DNA of 64,000 bases, taken from contig JAYFPO010000008.1 of assembly GCA_034927685.1 (NCBI GenBank), positions 1 through 64,000 on the forward strand, given 5' to 3'. A program made the position numbers and the translations under genes. Under the pieces are notes generated by a model. The model saw nothing but the letters and a program-made list of their open reading frames with translations. It did no database searches and was not told where the DNA came from. This document shows, in pieces, positions 1 through 8,644 of this stretch. Source of the DNA: RGIG3159 sp034927685 (lineage in GTDB: Bacteria > Bacillota > Clostridia > Oscillospirales > Oscillospiraceae). Every line of letters begins with the position of its first letter. Within the stretch, counting starts at the first letter, position 1.

Positions 1-549
1 AGCATTGTCGGCGGCTTTGCCCATAATCAGGTGATGGCTCTGGCAGACAAGATCGTCGATGCCGTCAAATCCGGTGCGATCAAAAAGTTCTTTGTTATGG
101 CCGGCTGTGACGGACGTATGAAGTCCAGAGAATACTACACCGAGTTTGCGGAGAAGCTCCCGAAGGACACGGTGATTCTTACGGCGGGCTGCGCGAAGTA
201 TCGCTATAATAAACTGAAGCTGGGCGATATCGGCGGCATTCCGAGAGTTCTGGACGCCGGACAGTGCAACGACTCCTATTCTCTGGCGGTTATTGCCCTG
301 AAGCTCAAAGAGGTGTTCGGACTCGATGATATCAACAAGCTGCCGATTGCCTTCAATATTGCCTGGTACGAACAGAAGGCCGTCATCGTTCTCTTGGCGC
401 TGTTGTACCTGGGCGTGAAGAATATCCACCTCGGACCCACGCTGCCGGGCTTCCTGTCACCCAACGTGGTCAAGGTTTTGGTTGAAAAATTTGGGATCGC
501 GGGTGTCGGAACAGTTGACGATGACATCAAACTGTTCATGAATGCCTGA
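1..549 (+). CDS. hcp: Hydroxylamine reductase / hybrid cluster protein (Hcp), 3' part only
   Basis: The reading frame is open from base 1, so the 5' part lies outside the window and about the last 182 residues are present. The visible part is the C-terminal domain that binds the hybrid Fe-S-O cluster: a GCAKYRYNKL block with a cluster cysteine (about 187-216), DAGQCNDSYS with a second (about 253-282), and the conserved WYEQKAV Glu/Lys pair (about 364-384). Hcp is a cytoplasmic iron-sulfur protein of anaerobes, described as a hydroxylamine reductase and nitric oxide reductase in nitrosative stress. A small ferredoxin follows 20 bases downstream and may be its electron donor (inference). Its promoter is not visible. 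Confidence 0.95.
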   Translation, partial: SIVGGFAHNQVMALADKIVDAVKSGAIKKFFVMAGCDGRMKSREYYTEFAEKLPKDTVILTAGCAKYRYNKLKLGDIGGIPRVLDAGQCNDSYSLAVIALKLKEVFGLDDINKLPIAFNIAWYEQKAVIVLLALLYLGVKNIHLGPTLPGFLSPNVVKVLVEKFGIAGVGTVDDDIKLFMNA

Positions 550-569
550 TAAAGAAAGGAATATCGCAT

Positions 570-758
570 ATGAAAGCAACGATCGACAGAGAAGGATGTA
601 TTTCCTGCGGGCTATGCGTATCAACCTGTCCGGAGGTATTCCGGATGGCTGATGACGGGCGAGCGGAGGTTTGCGCGGACCCTGTTCCTGAATCTGCGGA
701 AGACGCAGCGGCAGAAGCGCGTGATGACTGTCCCGTCTCTGTTATCACGGTAGAATAA
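570..758 (+). CDS. Small 4Fe-4S ferredoxin
   Basis: A 62-residue acidic protein with a CISCGLCVSTCP cluster motif near residues 10-21 and a lone C-terminal CP (DDCPVSVI). It therefore probably carries a single 4Fe-4S cluster with the fourth cysteine near the C terminus, as in monocluster clostridial or Thermotoga-type ferredoxins. The start follows an AAGGAA Shine-Dalgarno by about 8 bases. It lies 20 bases after hcp on the same strand and is followed by a strong hairpin, so the two genes share the end of one transcript. Serving as redox partner of Hcp is an inference from context. Confidence 0.93.
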   Translation: MKATIDREGCISCGLCVSTCPEVFRMADDGRAEVCADPVPESAEDAAAEARDDCPVSVITVE

Positions 759-767
759 CTAGGAATC

Positions 768-806
768 AGCGCCCTTCTGAACGGTTTTGCAGTTCAGAAG
801 GGCGCT
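768..806 (+). terminator. Hairpin terminator after hcp-ferredoxin
   Basis: A perfect 15-bp stem (768-782 with 792-806) and 9-base loop, ten bases after the ferredoxin stop. The T-tract is weak, but position and stability fit an intrinsic terminator. Confidence 0.8.
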
Positions 807-897
807 TCATCGTCGCATCGATTATGATATAATAAAGTAAATTTTATCGCAGATTTTATATACAGCAAACTGAACCTCGCACTTTTTCATGAGCAAT

Positions 898-1319
898 TTA
901 TTCACGGCAATACAGTTTATACTGCACCCCCTCAATTTCCTTTTCATGCTGACAGGTAAGAATTTCAGATTCGGTCGCCGTAGTGATTTCAGCGAACTTC
1001 ATACGAATGACTTTTTCTACGATGGTATCCGTTTTCGGTACGGAATAGCCGGATTGCCTATTACACTCCCCGGAATACCGCACGTCGTAGTGGCATTGAT
1101 GCCGCGCCCGTACTTCCGTCTGTGATGTCCCGTCCGACATCCGTTTCAGGCTGCCGCTGGTGGTCAGTGTCAGACGGTTGCCGCAATGGGCGCAATCGAT
1201 GTTTCCCCTTTCCCTTGCAGTTGAGAGGAATGGAACTGTGCGTCTGCGTACGCTGTCTCATGATCTCCTGAGCATGAGCAAATACTTCGTCGCCAATAAT
1301 CCGAAGCTCGTCAATAGCG
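898..1319 (-). pseudogene. Decayed large serine recombinase (C-terminal zinc-ribbon part)
   Basis: On the minus strand, joined across frames, the translation reads DELRIIGDEVFAHAQEIMRQ, then a frameshift near 1200, then CAHCGNRLTLTTSGSLKR and a block ending CNRQSGYSVPKTDTIVEKVI. This order (helical arm, CxxC zinc ribbon, Q-[ST]-x-Y-S segment, long helix) is typical of the recombinase/zinc beta-ribbon region of clostridial large serine recombinases. The catalytic N-terminal resolvase domain is absent and the frame is broken, so it is a remnant. A 125-bp stretch (1045-1169) is repeated without gaps at 6601-6725. Confidence 0.75.
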
Positions 1320-1329
1320 GAAACTGAAA

Positions 1330-1353
1330 GTGCGGAACGGTGGAGTTCCGCAC
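1330..1353. terminator. Short hairpin, 9-bp stem
   Basis: GTGCGGAAC (1330-1338) pairs perfectly with 1345-1353 around a 6-base loop. It lies between the recombinase remnant and the ABC transporter terminator, with no adjacent T-run, so its function is uncertain. Confidence 0.4.
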
Positions 1354-1378
1354 TCGGAAGCCTGCTGCTTTTCAGTAT

Positions 1379-1410
1379 GCAGGGGCCTGCGTTTTCACGC
1401 AGGCCCCTGC
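1379..1410. terminator. Strong terminator hairpin downstream of the ABC transporter
   Basis: A 13-bp perfect stem (1379-1391 with 1398-1410) and 6-base loop begins 7 bases beyond the stop of the minus-strand ABC gene. The T-rich tail lies on the plus side, so termination may work in both directions. Confidence 0.75.
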
Positions 1411-1417
1411 TTTGGAT

Positions 1418-4210
1418 TTATTCTGTACGAAGTGCCGTAACGGGATCTTTCTTTGCCGCGTTGCGAGCGGGCATCAGACCGCCGAGCATGGTGATTGCCA
1501 TACTGATGAGGATCAGGACAGCAGCATAACCGATCGGAAGATTGGCGCTGACAGTTGCTGCCCCGATCAGAGCATGAATGATTGCGTTAATCGGGATCGT
1601 CAGCAGCTCGGATATTCCAACGCCGAGTACGCCGGAACAAAGACCGATAATGAATGTCTCTGCATTGAATACCTGAGAAATGTTGCGCTTGGACGCGCCG
1701 ATCGCACGCAGAATACCGATTTCCTTGGTGCGTTCCAACACGGAGATATGCGTAATAATACCAATCATGATGCAGGAGACAATCAGCGACACGGCCACGA
1801 AGGCAATCAATACATAAGAGATCACATTGACAATGGAGGTGATCGACGACGTCAGTAAAGCCACGTAATCCGTGTAGGTTATCTGCTCGTCTTCGCCCGC
1901 TGTTTTGTTGTAGTTCTCAATGCAGTCGGAAACGGCTTCTTTGTCGTCAAAGCTGTCCGTATAGATGCTGATTGAGGTCGGAGCATCATAGCTTACTTTT
2001 CCAAATGCTTCAATATTGTCCTTATAGCTGCTGTCACCGAGATAGGTATCATAGACCGAAAGAAGAATGGTGTCATCCGGCGTTTGGGAAATCCATTGAT
2101 CAAGCGCCGCCGCGAGGGTAGTTTCGTCCATGTTTCCGGTCCCTGTCATACCAGACATACCGGAAGCGCCGTTTGAAGCAGAACTGTCGGAGGAATCTGC
2201 GCTTTCAGTTGATGTCTGAGAATACAGAATCATTTGATACATAGAAGCTTTATCAGAAACACCGAGTTCGGAGAGATATGTTTTCGCGTTTTCGATCTTT
2301 TCCGCGTTGCTTGCCGCTTCAAAAGGAAGCCCGTTCAGCACGTTAATATCGGGTGCAGCTTCCTGTGCGGTCACAACAGCGCTGCTATTCGCGTGCTCCA
2401 CAATATGATCCGTCAGTGCGCTTGTATAGGCGACGGCTGAAGTGAGCGAGGCATTCGCGGCGTCTTCCACAGGGCGGACGACGCCCACAACTTTGAGCTT
2501 GATGCTGCTATCAATCAGCTGCTGCTCATAAGCAGTGTCTTCGCCGACGTTTGTAAACGTACCGTCTTCATTATTTACATAATAGTCGCAGGAAGGAATC
2601 AGATAGAACGTGTATCCGTTCAAATCCTCATAGCTCCAGTCAGGGACGTCCGCTTCTTCTCCGTTTTCAATTTGATCCTCAATGTTTTGATACTGGTCCT
2701 TGGTGATGAGTCCGAGCTGGTAGAGGACGGAAGTGGAAATTGAATTGTTTTCATCCAGGACAAGAACCACCTCATTATAGCTTTGCGGCCAGCTGCCGTA
2801 AAGAACGTCGTAGCTGTCCGTCGTCACCTTGCTGACCATTTCTCCGCCGGAGCCGGGCATCAGTTCTTCAAAATTTTCCGCGCCGCTGGAGGAGGATGTG
2901 CCCATTAAGCGGCTCATCATACCGCTTGACTCAGCGCCCATCATGCCGGCAGATGACGAATCGGAATCGGTTTCAAGGTTGGTATTCTGATAATTCCCGT
3001 CCGCATCTTTCGTAAAGACGTCAAAATTGACGTTATACGAATATACGATGCCGTTTTCGCCGAGGTATTGCTGAATTTCGCTGTTCGGATCGTCCAGGTA
3101 TTTTTTGAAGGAAGTCAGATCGTTTTCCGTCACGCTGGACATGACCTGACTTTCCGATTCAATTTCACTGTTGTCCGCAAAAATTCCCGTCCGGGTTTCA
3201 GCCTCTTCGGTATTATTTCCCATCATCTGGCCCATCCTGCTGCCCCGGCTGCTCATCACGCTTGTGAGATCAATACTTTCCGCGCTGATCGTGATCGGAT
3301 AGGAGGTCATGGTATCCTTTTGAATGTCGGCGATATAGGTGTTGACTCCCGTGGACAGCGCCAAAATTAGTGCGATCCCGATAATTCCGATCGAGCCGGC
3401 AAAAGCTGTCAGAAGGGTTCTGCCTTTTTTGGTGCGCAGATTGTTGAATGACAGTGAAATCGAAGTCAAAAAGGACATGGATGACTTGCCCATATTTTTG
3501 TGTTTTGCCTGCTCAAGCACGGAAGAATCCACGTCATACGGATTGGAGTCGTCTGTTACTCTCCCATCGCGCAGCTTGACGATCCTGGTGGCATATTTTT
3601 CTGCAAGCTCCTGATTGTGCGTTACCATGACAACGAGGCGGTCTTTTGCAACTTCTTTCAAAAGCTGCATGACCTGTTCGCTCGTTTCCGTATCCAAGGC
3701 CCCTGTCGGTTCATCCGCGAGCAGGATGTCCGGATTGTTGATCAGGGCACGCGCGATCGCGACACGCTGCATCTGCCCACCCGACATCTGGTTCGGTTTT
3801 TTATGGAGCTGGTCGCCGAGACCGACCCGTTCGAGCGCTTGCTTTGCCCGCTTTCTCCGCTCTGTCCTTCCGATTCCGGAAATGGTCAGCGCCAGCTCAA
3901 CATTGGCAAGAACCGATTGATGAGGGATTAGATTATAGCTTTGAAAAACGAAACCGATCGTGTGATTTCGGTAGGAATCCCAGTCGCGATCCTTGTATTT
4001 CTGGGTTGAAATCCCATTGATGATTAAATCGCCGCTGTCGTAACGGTCAAGACCACCGATGACGTTTAAAAGCGTTGTTTTTCCGGAACCGGACGGGCCG
4101 AGGACGGCAACGAATTCATTGTCCCTGAGGTTCAGACTTACGCTGTCAAGCGCCGTCTGAACAAGAGTACCTGTCACATATTTTTTGCTGATTTCTCGAA
4201 TTTGAAGCAT
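1418..4210 (-). CDS. ABC transporter, fused ATPase-permease (MacB/FtsX type)
   Basis: A 930-residue protein. Residues 1-230 are an ABC ATPase: Walker A GPSGSGKT (38-45), signature MSGGQMQR, Walker B ILLADEPTGALD. This is followed by a first transmembrane helix near 270-290, a long extracytoplasmic region rich in Ser, Asp and Met, and three C-terminal helices of the FtsX fold containing the ERTKEIGILRAIGAS motif. This ATPase-plus-FtsX plan is that of MacB-like and antimicrobial-peptide-responsive transporters, which act mechanically on extracytoplasmic or membrane substrates. It is divergent from a two-component system that starts 180 bases away, a common pairing for peptide or antibiotic resistance modules. 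Substrate unknown. Confidence 0.9.
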   Translation of the reverse strand: MLQIREISKKYVTGTLVQTALDSVSLNLRDNEFVAVLGPSGSGKTTLLNVIGGLDRYDSGDLIINGISTQKYKDRDWDSYRNHTIGFVFQSYNLIPHQSVLANVELALTISGIGRTERRKRAKQALERVGLGDQLHKKPNQMSGGQMQRVAIARALINNPDILLADEPTGALDTETSEQVMQLLKEVAKDRLVVMVTHNQELAEKYATRIVKLRDGRVTDDSNPYDVDSSVLEQAKHKNMGKSSMSFLTSISLSFNNLRTKKGRTLLTAFAGSIGIIGIALILALSTGVNTYIADIQKDTMTSYPITISAESIDLTSVMSSRGSRMGQMMGNNTEEAETRTGIFADNSEIESESQVMSSVTENDLTSFKKYLDDPNSEIQQYLGENGIVYSYNVNFDVFTKDADGNYQNTNLETDSDSSSAGMMGAESSGMMSRLMGTSSSSGAENFEELMPGSGGEMVSKVTTDSYDVLYGSWPQSYNEVVLVLDENNSISTSVLYQLGLITKDQYQNIEDQIENGEEADVPDWSYEDLNGYTFYLIPSCDYYVNNEDGTFTNVGEDTAYEQQLIDSSIKLKVVGVVRPVEDAANASLTSAVAYTSALTDHIVEHANSSAVVTAQEAAPDINVLNGLPFEAASNAEKIENAKTYLSELGVSDKASMYQMILYSQTSTESADSSDSSASNGASGMSGMTGTGNMDETTLAAALDQWISQTPDDTILLSVYDTYLGDSSYKDNIEAFGKVSYDAPTSISIYTDSFDDKEAVSDCIENYNKTAGEDEQITYTDYVALLTSSITSIVNVISYVLIAFVAVSLIVSCIMIGIITHISVLERTKEIGILRAIGASKRNISQVFNAETFIIGLCSGVLGVGISELLTIPINAIIHALIGAATVSANLPIGYAAVLILISMAITMLGGLMPARNAAKKDPVTALRTE

Positions 4211-4356
4211 ACCTGTATCTCCTTTTGTGATTCTCGCTCTGGTTTACGAGTTGCAGTTTATCATGCTTTGAGAAACCGAAAATAAACTCTGCGATTGCTT
4301 TTTTGAACTATTTGTGAACTCTTTTGCAAAATTTATTTTCAGTTTATCGTTTGTGA

Positions 4357-4362
4357 TATAAT
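4357..4362 (+). promoter_or_regulatory. Putative -10 box of the response-regulator operon
   Basis: A perfect TATAAT about 25 bases before the GGGAGG Shine-Dalgarno of the regulator gene. No good -35 box lies 17 bp upstream (TATTTT), suggesting activator dependence. CAGTTTATC occurs twice in the divergent region (4254-4262 and 4340-4348) and is a candidate regulator-binding repeat. Confidence 0.5.
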
Positions 4363-4390
4363 ATGAAATGTAAAAAGGGAGGCGTATGTG

Positions 4391-5068
4391 ATGTTTCAGG
4401 TTTTAGTTGTGGAAGACGATAAAAACACGGCAAAGCTGATGAAGGCGGTGCTGACACACGCGGGATATGAGGTATACGGAGCGTCAGACGGCGCGCAAGC
4501 GCTTGATGTGACAGATAAACAGCATATTGATCTCATCGTGCTTGACGTCATGATGCCAGTGATGGACGGATATGAGTTTACAGAACAGCTTCGTTCCTGC
4601 GGAGACAACACGCCGATCCTGATGGTGACCGCCAAACAGCTTCCGGAAGAAAGGTGCAAAGGTTTTCTCGTAGGCACCGATGATTACATGGTCAAGCCGG
4701 TCAACGAAGATGAAATGCTGCTGCGGATCAAAGCGCTACTGCGGCGCGCGCAGATCGCCAATGAGCGAAAGCTGCGAATCGGTAAAGTCGTGCTGGACTA
4801 TGACGCGCTTACCGTATTCCGGGAAGGGGTCAGTCAGACGCTTCCGCAAAAGGAATTCCATCTGTTGTATCAGCTTCTATCTTATCCGAATAAGATTTTC
4901 ACGCGGCTCCAGCTGATGGATGAAATCTGGGGTATGGAATCCGAAACGGTCGATACCACGGTAAATGTCCACATCAACCGGCTGAGAAAGCGTTTTGAAA
5001 GCTGGCCCGAATTTGAAATTGTTGCGATCCGCGGGATCGGCTACAAGGCGGTGATCAGCAATGGCTAA
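4391..5068 (+). CDS. OmpR-family response regulator
   Basis: A 225-residue two-domain regulator. The receiver domain has the acidic pair in VEDDKN, a phosphoacceptor Asp in VLDVMMP (about residue 52) and Lys in the VKPVNEDE block. The C-terminal winged helix contains VNVHINRLRKRF and AIRGIGYKA, typical of OmpR/PhoB DNA-binding domains. ATG at 4391 is preferred over GTG at 4388 because GGGAGG lies 8 bases upstream. The 3' end overlaps the histidine kinase gene by 8 bases, so the two are translationally coupled. It probably controls the divergent MacB-like transporter (inference from context). Confidence 0.93.
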   Translation: MFQVLVVEDDKNTAKLMKAVLTHAGYEVYGASDGAQALDVTDKQHIDLIVLDVMMPVMDGYEFTEQLRSCGDNTPILMVTAKQLPEERCKGFLVGTDDYMVKPVNEDEMLLRIKALLRRAQIANERKLRIGKVVLDYDALTVFREGVSQTLPQKEFHLLYQLLSYPNKIFTRLQLMDEIWGMESETVDTTVNVHINRLRKRFESWPEFEIVAIRGIGYKAVISNG

Positions 5069-6119
5069 GATGCCAAAACGATTCCGCCGCTTCCGCCTTG
5101 CGCTCCTGTTCGCTCTGATCGTGTTTGCGATCATGCTGGTAACGATTTTAATTGTGTTCGGCGGAGCATATTTGCTCGGCAGGGTCGGCCTAATCAACAG
5201 TGACGAGCACACGGGTATACCCCTTTTGATCTTTGCTTTGGTCAGCCTGGCTGTCGGAACGGTCATGGCCTTCCTGACCAGCAAACGTCCCCTTGCGCCG
5301 ATCAGAAGAATGATGGAAGCTACCGATCAGATTGCTGGCGGCGACTACAGCGCAAGAATAGATTTAAAAGGACCGGAAGAGCTGAAACAGCTTGCCGAAA
5401 AATTTAATGATATGGCGGAGGAACTCGGCAGCGTTGAGATGCTGCGGAGCGATTTCGTCAACAATTTTTCACATGAATTTAAAACGCCAATCGTTTCGAT
5501 ACGCGGCTTTGCGAAAATGCTGAAGCGGGACGACCTGACGGCGGAAGAACGAAATGAATATCTTGATATCATCATCAGCGAGTCGGAGCGCCTCTCCGAT
5601 CTTTCTACCAATGTGTTGAATCTGTCCAAGATTGAGCAACAGACAATCCTGACGAATATTATCCGGGTCAATGTCAGTGAGCAGATTCGGCAGGTCATCG
5701 CTCTGCTCGATTGCAAGATGGAAGCGAAACGTATTCAGATCGACTTTGATTGCGATGAGGTCGTTTTGAACGCAAATGAAGAGCTGCTGAAGCAGGTGTG
5801 GATCAATCTGCTTGATAACGCTGTGAAATTTTCTCCGCAGGGAGGTACGATCAGCATTCGTATTGTTCCGGAGGCAGAGTATTACCGCATTGCCATCAAA
5901 AATGAAAGCGAAAGCCTATCCAAAGAAAGCGTCGCACATATTTTTGATAAGTTTTATCAGGGAGATGCTTCCCATAAAGAAAAAGGCAATGGTCTTGGAC
6001 TGACCATTGCCAAAAGAATTGCAGAACTGCATGATGGAACGATTGAAGTGCAGAATGACAAAGATCAAACAGTAACTCTTTCAGTAGTACTGCCGGGATG
6101 TCTATTGCACAATAACTAA
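5061..6119 (+). CDS. Sensor histidine kinase with HAMP domain
   Basis: A 352-residue membrane kinase. Transmembrane helices at about 12-40 and 53-73 flank a very short extracytoplasmic loop of some 12 residues, so the sensor may read the membrane or the partner transporter rather than a free ligand. A HAMP linker (about 74-125), the HisKA dimerisation helix with phosphoacceptor His138 in NFSHEFKTP, N box NLLDNAVKFS and G box GNGLGLTIAK follow in order. It overlaps the response regulator by 8 bases. The short-loop design is typical of intramembrane-sensing kinases of Firmicutes. Confidence 0.93.
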   Translation: MAKMPKRFRRFRLALLFALIVFAIMLVTILIVFGGAYLLGRVGLINSDEHTGIPLLIFALVSLAVGTVMAFLTSKRPLAPIRRMMEATDQIAGGDYSARIDLKGPEELKQLAEKFNDMAEELGSVEMLRSDFVNNFSHEFKTPIVSIRGFAKMLKRDDLTAEERNEYLDIIISESERLSDLSTNVLNLSKIEQQTILTNIIRVNVSEQIRQVIALLDCKMEAKRIQIDFDCDEVVLNANEELLKQVWINLLDNAVKFSPQGGTISIRIVPEAEYYRIAIKNESESLSKESVAHIFDKFYQGDASHKEKGNGLGLTIAKRIAELHDGTIEVQNDKDQTVTLSVVLPGCLLHNN

Positions 6120-6438
6120 CCTTCCTCAAACAGTGAGCCGGAGATATTTTTTCATATCGATTTATAAAGCGCGAGAAACCATCTTGAATGAAAATCACGG
6201 ATGGCGGTGTAGCGCTCCCGCCAATGCTCGCCGACGGACCGGGCGGTGGTTTTCAGAAAATCCGTCCAGCCCTTATGACGGTCAGGAATCCGCGCCGCCG
6301 TGTGGTCGGGCATCTGTGTTAAGGCCGTTTCTGTGCCTTGCATACTGAAATTTCTCCTTCGTATCATGTATTTACTGTGTTTTTGACACGGTGCTTGGCA
6401 TAGAAAAAGACCTTGTTTTGGCCGTTCAGCCAAAAAAC
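6120..6438. other. Intergenic stretch before the mobile-element scar
   Basis: No convincing gene. A 93-codon minus-strand frame (6152-6433) has no Shine-Dalgarno and resembles nothing I recognise; it may be debris of the adjacent mobile element. Confidence 0.4.
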
Positions 6439-6453
6439 GGGCTGTTGCAAAAC
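6439..6453 (+). repeat. Left 15-bp terminal inverted repeat
   Basis: GGGCTGTTGCAAAAC, a perfect reverse complement of 9310-9324. Confidence 0.7.
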
Positions 6454-6600
6454 GAATTTACGGCAGCAAATTGCACAATAAAAGCAGCCTGACAAGCAGG
6501 AAAATGCGCTTTGAAATGGCTTTTATGGGCCAAATCAAGGCGAATTTTTGTGCACTATTTTCTAGAAAGGGCGTTTTGCTACGTCCCTTTTCATGCAACA

Positions 6601-6725
6601 ATAGCCGGGTCGCCCATCGTATTCCCCGGGATGCCGTACATTGTAGCGGCATTGATACCGCGCCCGTACTTCCGACTGCGATGTCCCGTCCGGCATCCGC
6701 TTCAGTCTGCCCTTGGCGGTCAGTG
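6601..6725 (-). pseudogene. Second serine recombinase remnant (zinc-ribbon segment)
   Basis: The minus-strand translation contains LTAKGRLKRMPDGTSQSEVR, then a block ending YDGRPGYCC, parallel to the remnant at 898-1319 (GSLKRMSDGTSQTEVR... CNRQSGYSV). At DNA level 6601-6725 aligns without gaps to 1045-1169, with scattered substitutions. It is a fragment of about 40 codons, cut off at 6725/6726 where IS5-type sequence begins. Confidence 0.65.
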
Positions 6726-6936
6726 ATATGGAATACTGCCTTTGGACCCGGACAACGAAACGAGAAGAATTTTTGAATATCATGGAGGCAACTATCCCTT
6801 GGGACGAGTGGGTGCCTTCATCAAGCTGCATTATTCCAGCGACAAGCGGGGCAGTCCGCCGAAGGGTAGCGAAAAGATGCTGTGGAGATCCTGTCGCAAT
6901 GCTGGTTTAACCTTTCAGAGGAAGGCGTAGGGGAGC
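6726..6936 (+). pseudogene. 5' fragment of an IS5-family transposase gene
   Basis: Joined across frames the plus strand reads TKREEFLNIMEATIPWDEWV, then AFIKLHYSSDKRGSPPKGSE, then QCWFNLSEEGVGE. This is the N-terminal DUF772-like region of IS5-family transposases (pattern IPWDEWV..I...Y....RGRPP.G.E.MLR..LLQ.WFNLSDEG). There are at least two frameshifts, and nothing of the DDE catalytic core remains. Confidence 0.7.
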
Positions 6937-7000
6937 GAAGCGGTGGGATTCGCGTCCGTATCGGGAAAGCTGGGAAAAGCGGCATTATTTCAAATTGATA

Positions 7001-7029
7001 TTGACACAGGGCGACCTTCAATATATAAT
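7001..7029 (+). promoter_or_regulatory. Consensus sigma-A promoter of the TetR gene
   Basis: TTGACA (7001-7006), 17-bp spacer, TATAAT (7024-7029): a perfect consensus promoter. The predicted start point falls near 7036, inside the palindrome at 7032-7061. Confidence 0.88.
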
Positions 7030-7031
7030 TC

Positions 7032-7061
7032 AAGCGTAGAATGAATGTTCATTCTACGCTT
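7032..7061. promoter_or_regulatory. 30-bp palindromic TetR operator
   Basis: AAGCGTAGAATGAA and TTCATTCTACGCTT are perfect 14-bp arms around TG, with a TGAATGTTCA-like core frequent in TetR-family operators. It covers the predicted transcription start and ends one base before the ribosome binding site, so its own product probably represses it. Confidence 0.8.
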
Positions 7062-7076
7062 GGGAGGAGATTGGGA

Positions 7077-7787
7077 TTGTATAAAACATCAAAGGATACC
7101 CAAAAGTCTAAAGAAACTAAGCGGCAGATGATTCTGGATACCGCTGCGAAGGTGTTTGCGGCTAAGGGGTACCACAATACGACAGTAAAAGACATTGTTG
7201 ATAAAGCGGCCGTTTCAGTGGGTAGCTTCTATTTCTATTTCAAGAGTAAGGATGATTTGTTCACCGAGCTTTATATGAGCATAGCGGACAAATTCCATAC
7301 CAATACGATGCGCGTTTTGGATGTGGAGAATTTTTCGCTGCTGAAAAATTTCACGCGGGTGATGATGGCGAATCTCTGGCTGTATGAGCAAAACCGTGAT
7401 ATATCCAAGATAATGCTTTTGGAGGCAGCAGTCATCAATCCGGAGTTTCAACAGATAAGAACAGACAGCATGAAAGAAGCGGCACGAACCATGGCGACAT
7501 GGTTTGAGCGGACTAAACTGCATAATTCAGTCAATATTCCGGACGCAAGGGTTGCCGCCCTCATTTATGCAGGCTCTTACTACTATCTAATCAATGACAG
7601 GCTGGAATCCGAAACATGCATTCCCCTAACGGACTATGGTTATGCGTTTTGCGTTTATCACCTGCAGGCGCTGAAAATTCCCTTTGAAGAGGCTGCGGTC
7701 AAAGCGGATATTGATGACGTCCTGAATGAACTGGCGAACTTTAATTTAGAAGTGTCACAGAAAGAAGAAACGCGTACTGAATTATAA
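7077..7787 (+). CDS. TetR/AcrR family transcriptional regulator
   Basis: A 236-residue regulator. The N-terminal HTH (about residues 12-60: KRQMILDTAAKVFAAKGYHN, then TTVKDIVDKAAVSVGSFYFY, FKSKDDLF) is canonical TetR; the rest is a helical ligand-binding domain. TTG at 7077 is chosen because GGGAGGA lies 8 bases upstream. The upstream in-frame ATG (7041) lies inside the operator palindrome and has no ribosome binding site. It is expressed from a consensus promoter overlapped by a 30-bp palindrome, so it is probably autorepressed. No efflux or metabolic gene lies directly downstream, so its target is unclear. Confidence 0.92.
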   Translation: MYKTSKDTQKSKETKRQMILDTAAKVFAAKGYHNTTVKDIVDKAAVSVGSFYFYFKSKDDLFTELYMSIADKFHTNTMRVLDVENFSLLKNFTRVMMANLWLYEQNRDISKIMLLEAAVINPEFQQIRTDSMKEAARTMATWFERTKLHNSVNIPDARVAALIYAGSYYYLINDRLESETCIPLTDYGYAFCVYHLQALKIPFEEAAVKADIDDVLNELANFNLEVSQKEETRTEL

Positions 7788-8054
7788 TTTTGGTAAAGCC
7801 CTTGCATCCGACAGTATTTCAAAGAACCAGATTAAGTTTCATTCCCATTGCAATCAGGAACATTCGCGGCATTTGGTTTGCAATTGAAATCAGCCTTGCC
7901 ATCCGCACGATTCACAGCCTTGTATATGAGAAATGGAGAAAGTGGCGCAAGGGCGCTTTCTCACGCCGCTCATGTTCGTCCTACATCATGATGTTAGACA
8001 CGATAAAAACAGGGAACAACCGGTTGTTGATTAATTTGAAAAGAGGATCGGCTC

Positions 8055-8396
8055 ATGGATTCTGCAAAAAGAAAAGAACTGAAAAACGCCTATCAAAATA
8101 AGTCTGCTGTTGGCGGTATCTACTGCATTCAGTGCGGCGGCAGTCATCGCAGATGGATCAAGTCCACAGAAGATCTGAAGAGCCTGAGAAATAGACTTTC
8201 GTTTGCGGCTTCGACAAATTCCTGCCCGGAACCGGCAATGCGTAAGGAGTGGGCTGAATACGGAGTACAATCGTTTTCTTTCATCATTCTTGAAGAAATT
8301 AAAAAGAAAGAAACCCAAACGGCAAAAGAATTCTCACAGGACATCGGAATTTCCCTTGAAATATGGCTTGAAAAGTATAGGCACGGCGATTTTTGA
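8055..8396 (+). CDS. GIY-YIG nuclease-like small protein
   Basis: A 113-residue protein beginning MDSAKRKELKNAYQNK, with GGIYCIQC as a degenerate GIY motif, W at about 34 followed by a leucine-rich helix, and a WAEYGVQSFSFIILEE block. This pattern matches the family annotated as GIY-YIG nuclease superfamily proteins in Clostridia. The catalytic Arg and Glu are not clear, so nuclease activity is doubtful. AGAGGA lies about 9 bases before ATG. It sits in the cargo part of the mobile-element scar, after 267 bases (7788-8054) in which I see no gene. Confidence 0.6.
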   Translation: MDSAKRKELKNAYQNKSAVGGIYCIQCGGSHRRWIKSTEDLKSLRNRLSFAASTNSCPEPAMRKEWAEYGVQSFSFIILEEIKKKETQTAKEFSQDIGISLEIWLEKYRHGDF

Positions 8397-8443
8397 TGAG
8401 AGGGAAAGCCACATGGAACTCAAAACTGAAATGTATTAATTTC

Positions 8444-8624
8444 ATGGCAGGTCGAAAAAATAGCGCAGCTGCCACAAAACAAAAGGCGAGAACAGCGCTG
8501 CTGGAATATCTGACCGTAAAATTCGAGCCGGATTCTTCGGATTTAAAACAGCAGGGGAATCGACGTTGCAGGAGTCAGCAACGAGATGGATACGGTTCTC
8601 AGGGAGGAACTTAACGCCAAATAA
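8444..8624 (+). pseudogene. Small broken gene
   Basis: Two adjacent frames join to a short protein (MAGRKNSAAATKQKARTALL ... KFEPDSSDLKQQ, then GIDVAGVSNEMDTVLREELN) if one frameshift near 8565 is allowed. The second half ends at TAA 8622-8624, 20 bases before the DUF1648 gene. I do not recognise the family. A sequencing error would also explain the break. Confidence 0.3.
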
Positions 8625-8644
8625 ATCGGGAGGGACAACTGAAA

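Noticed and set aside
6152..6433. 93-codon minus-strand frame before the mobile-element scar
   Set aside because: No ribosome binding site and no recognisable domain; probably non-coding.
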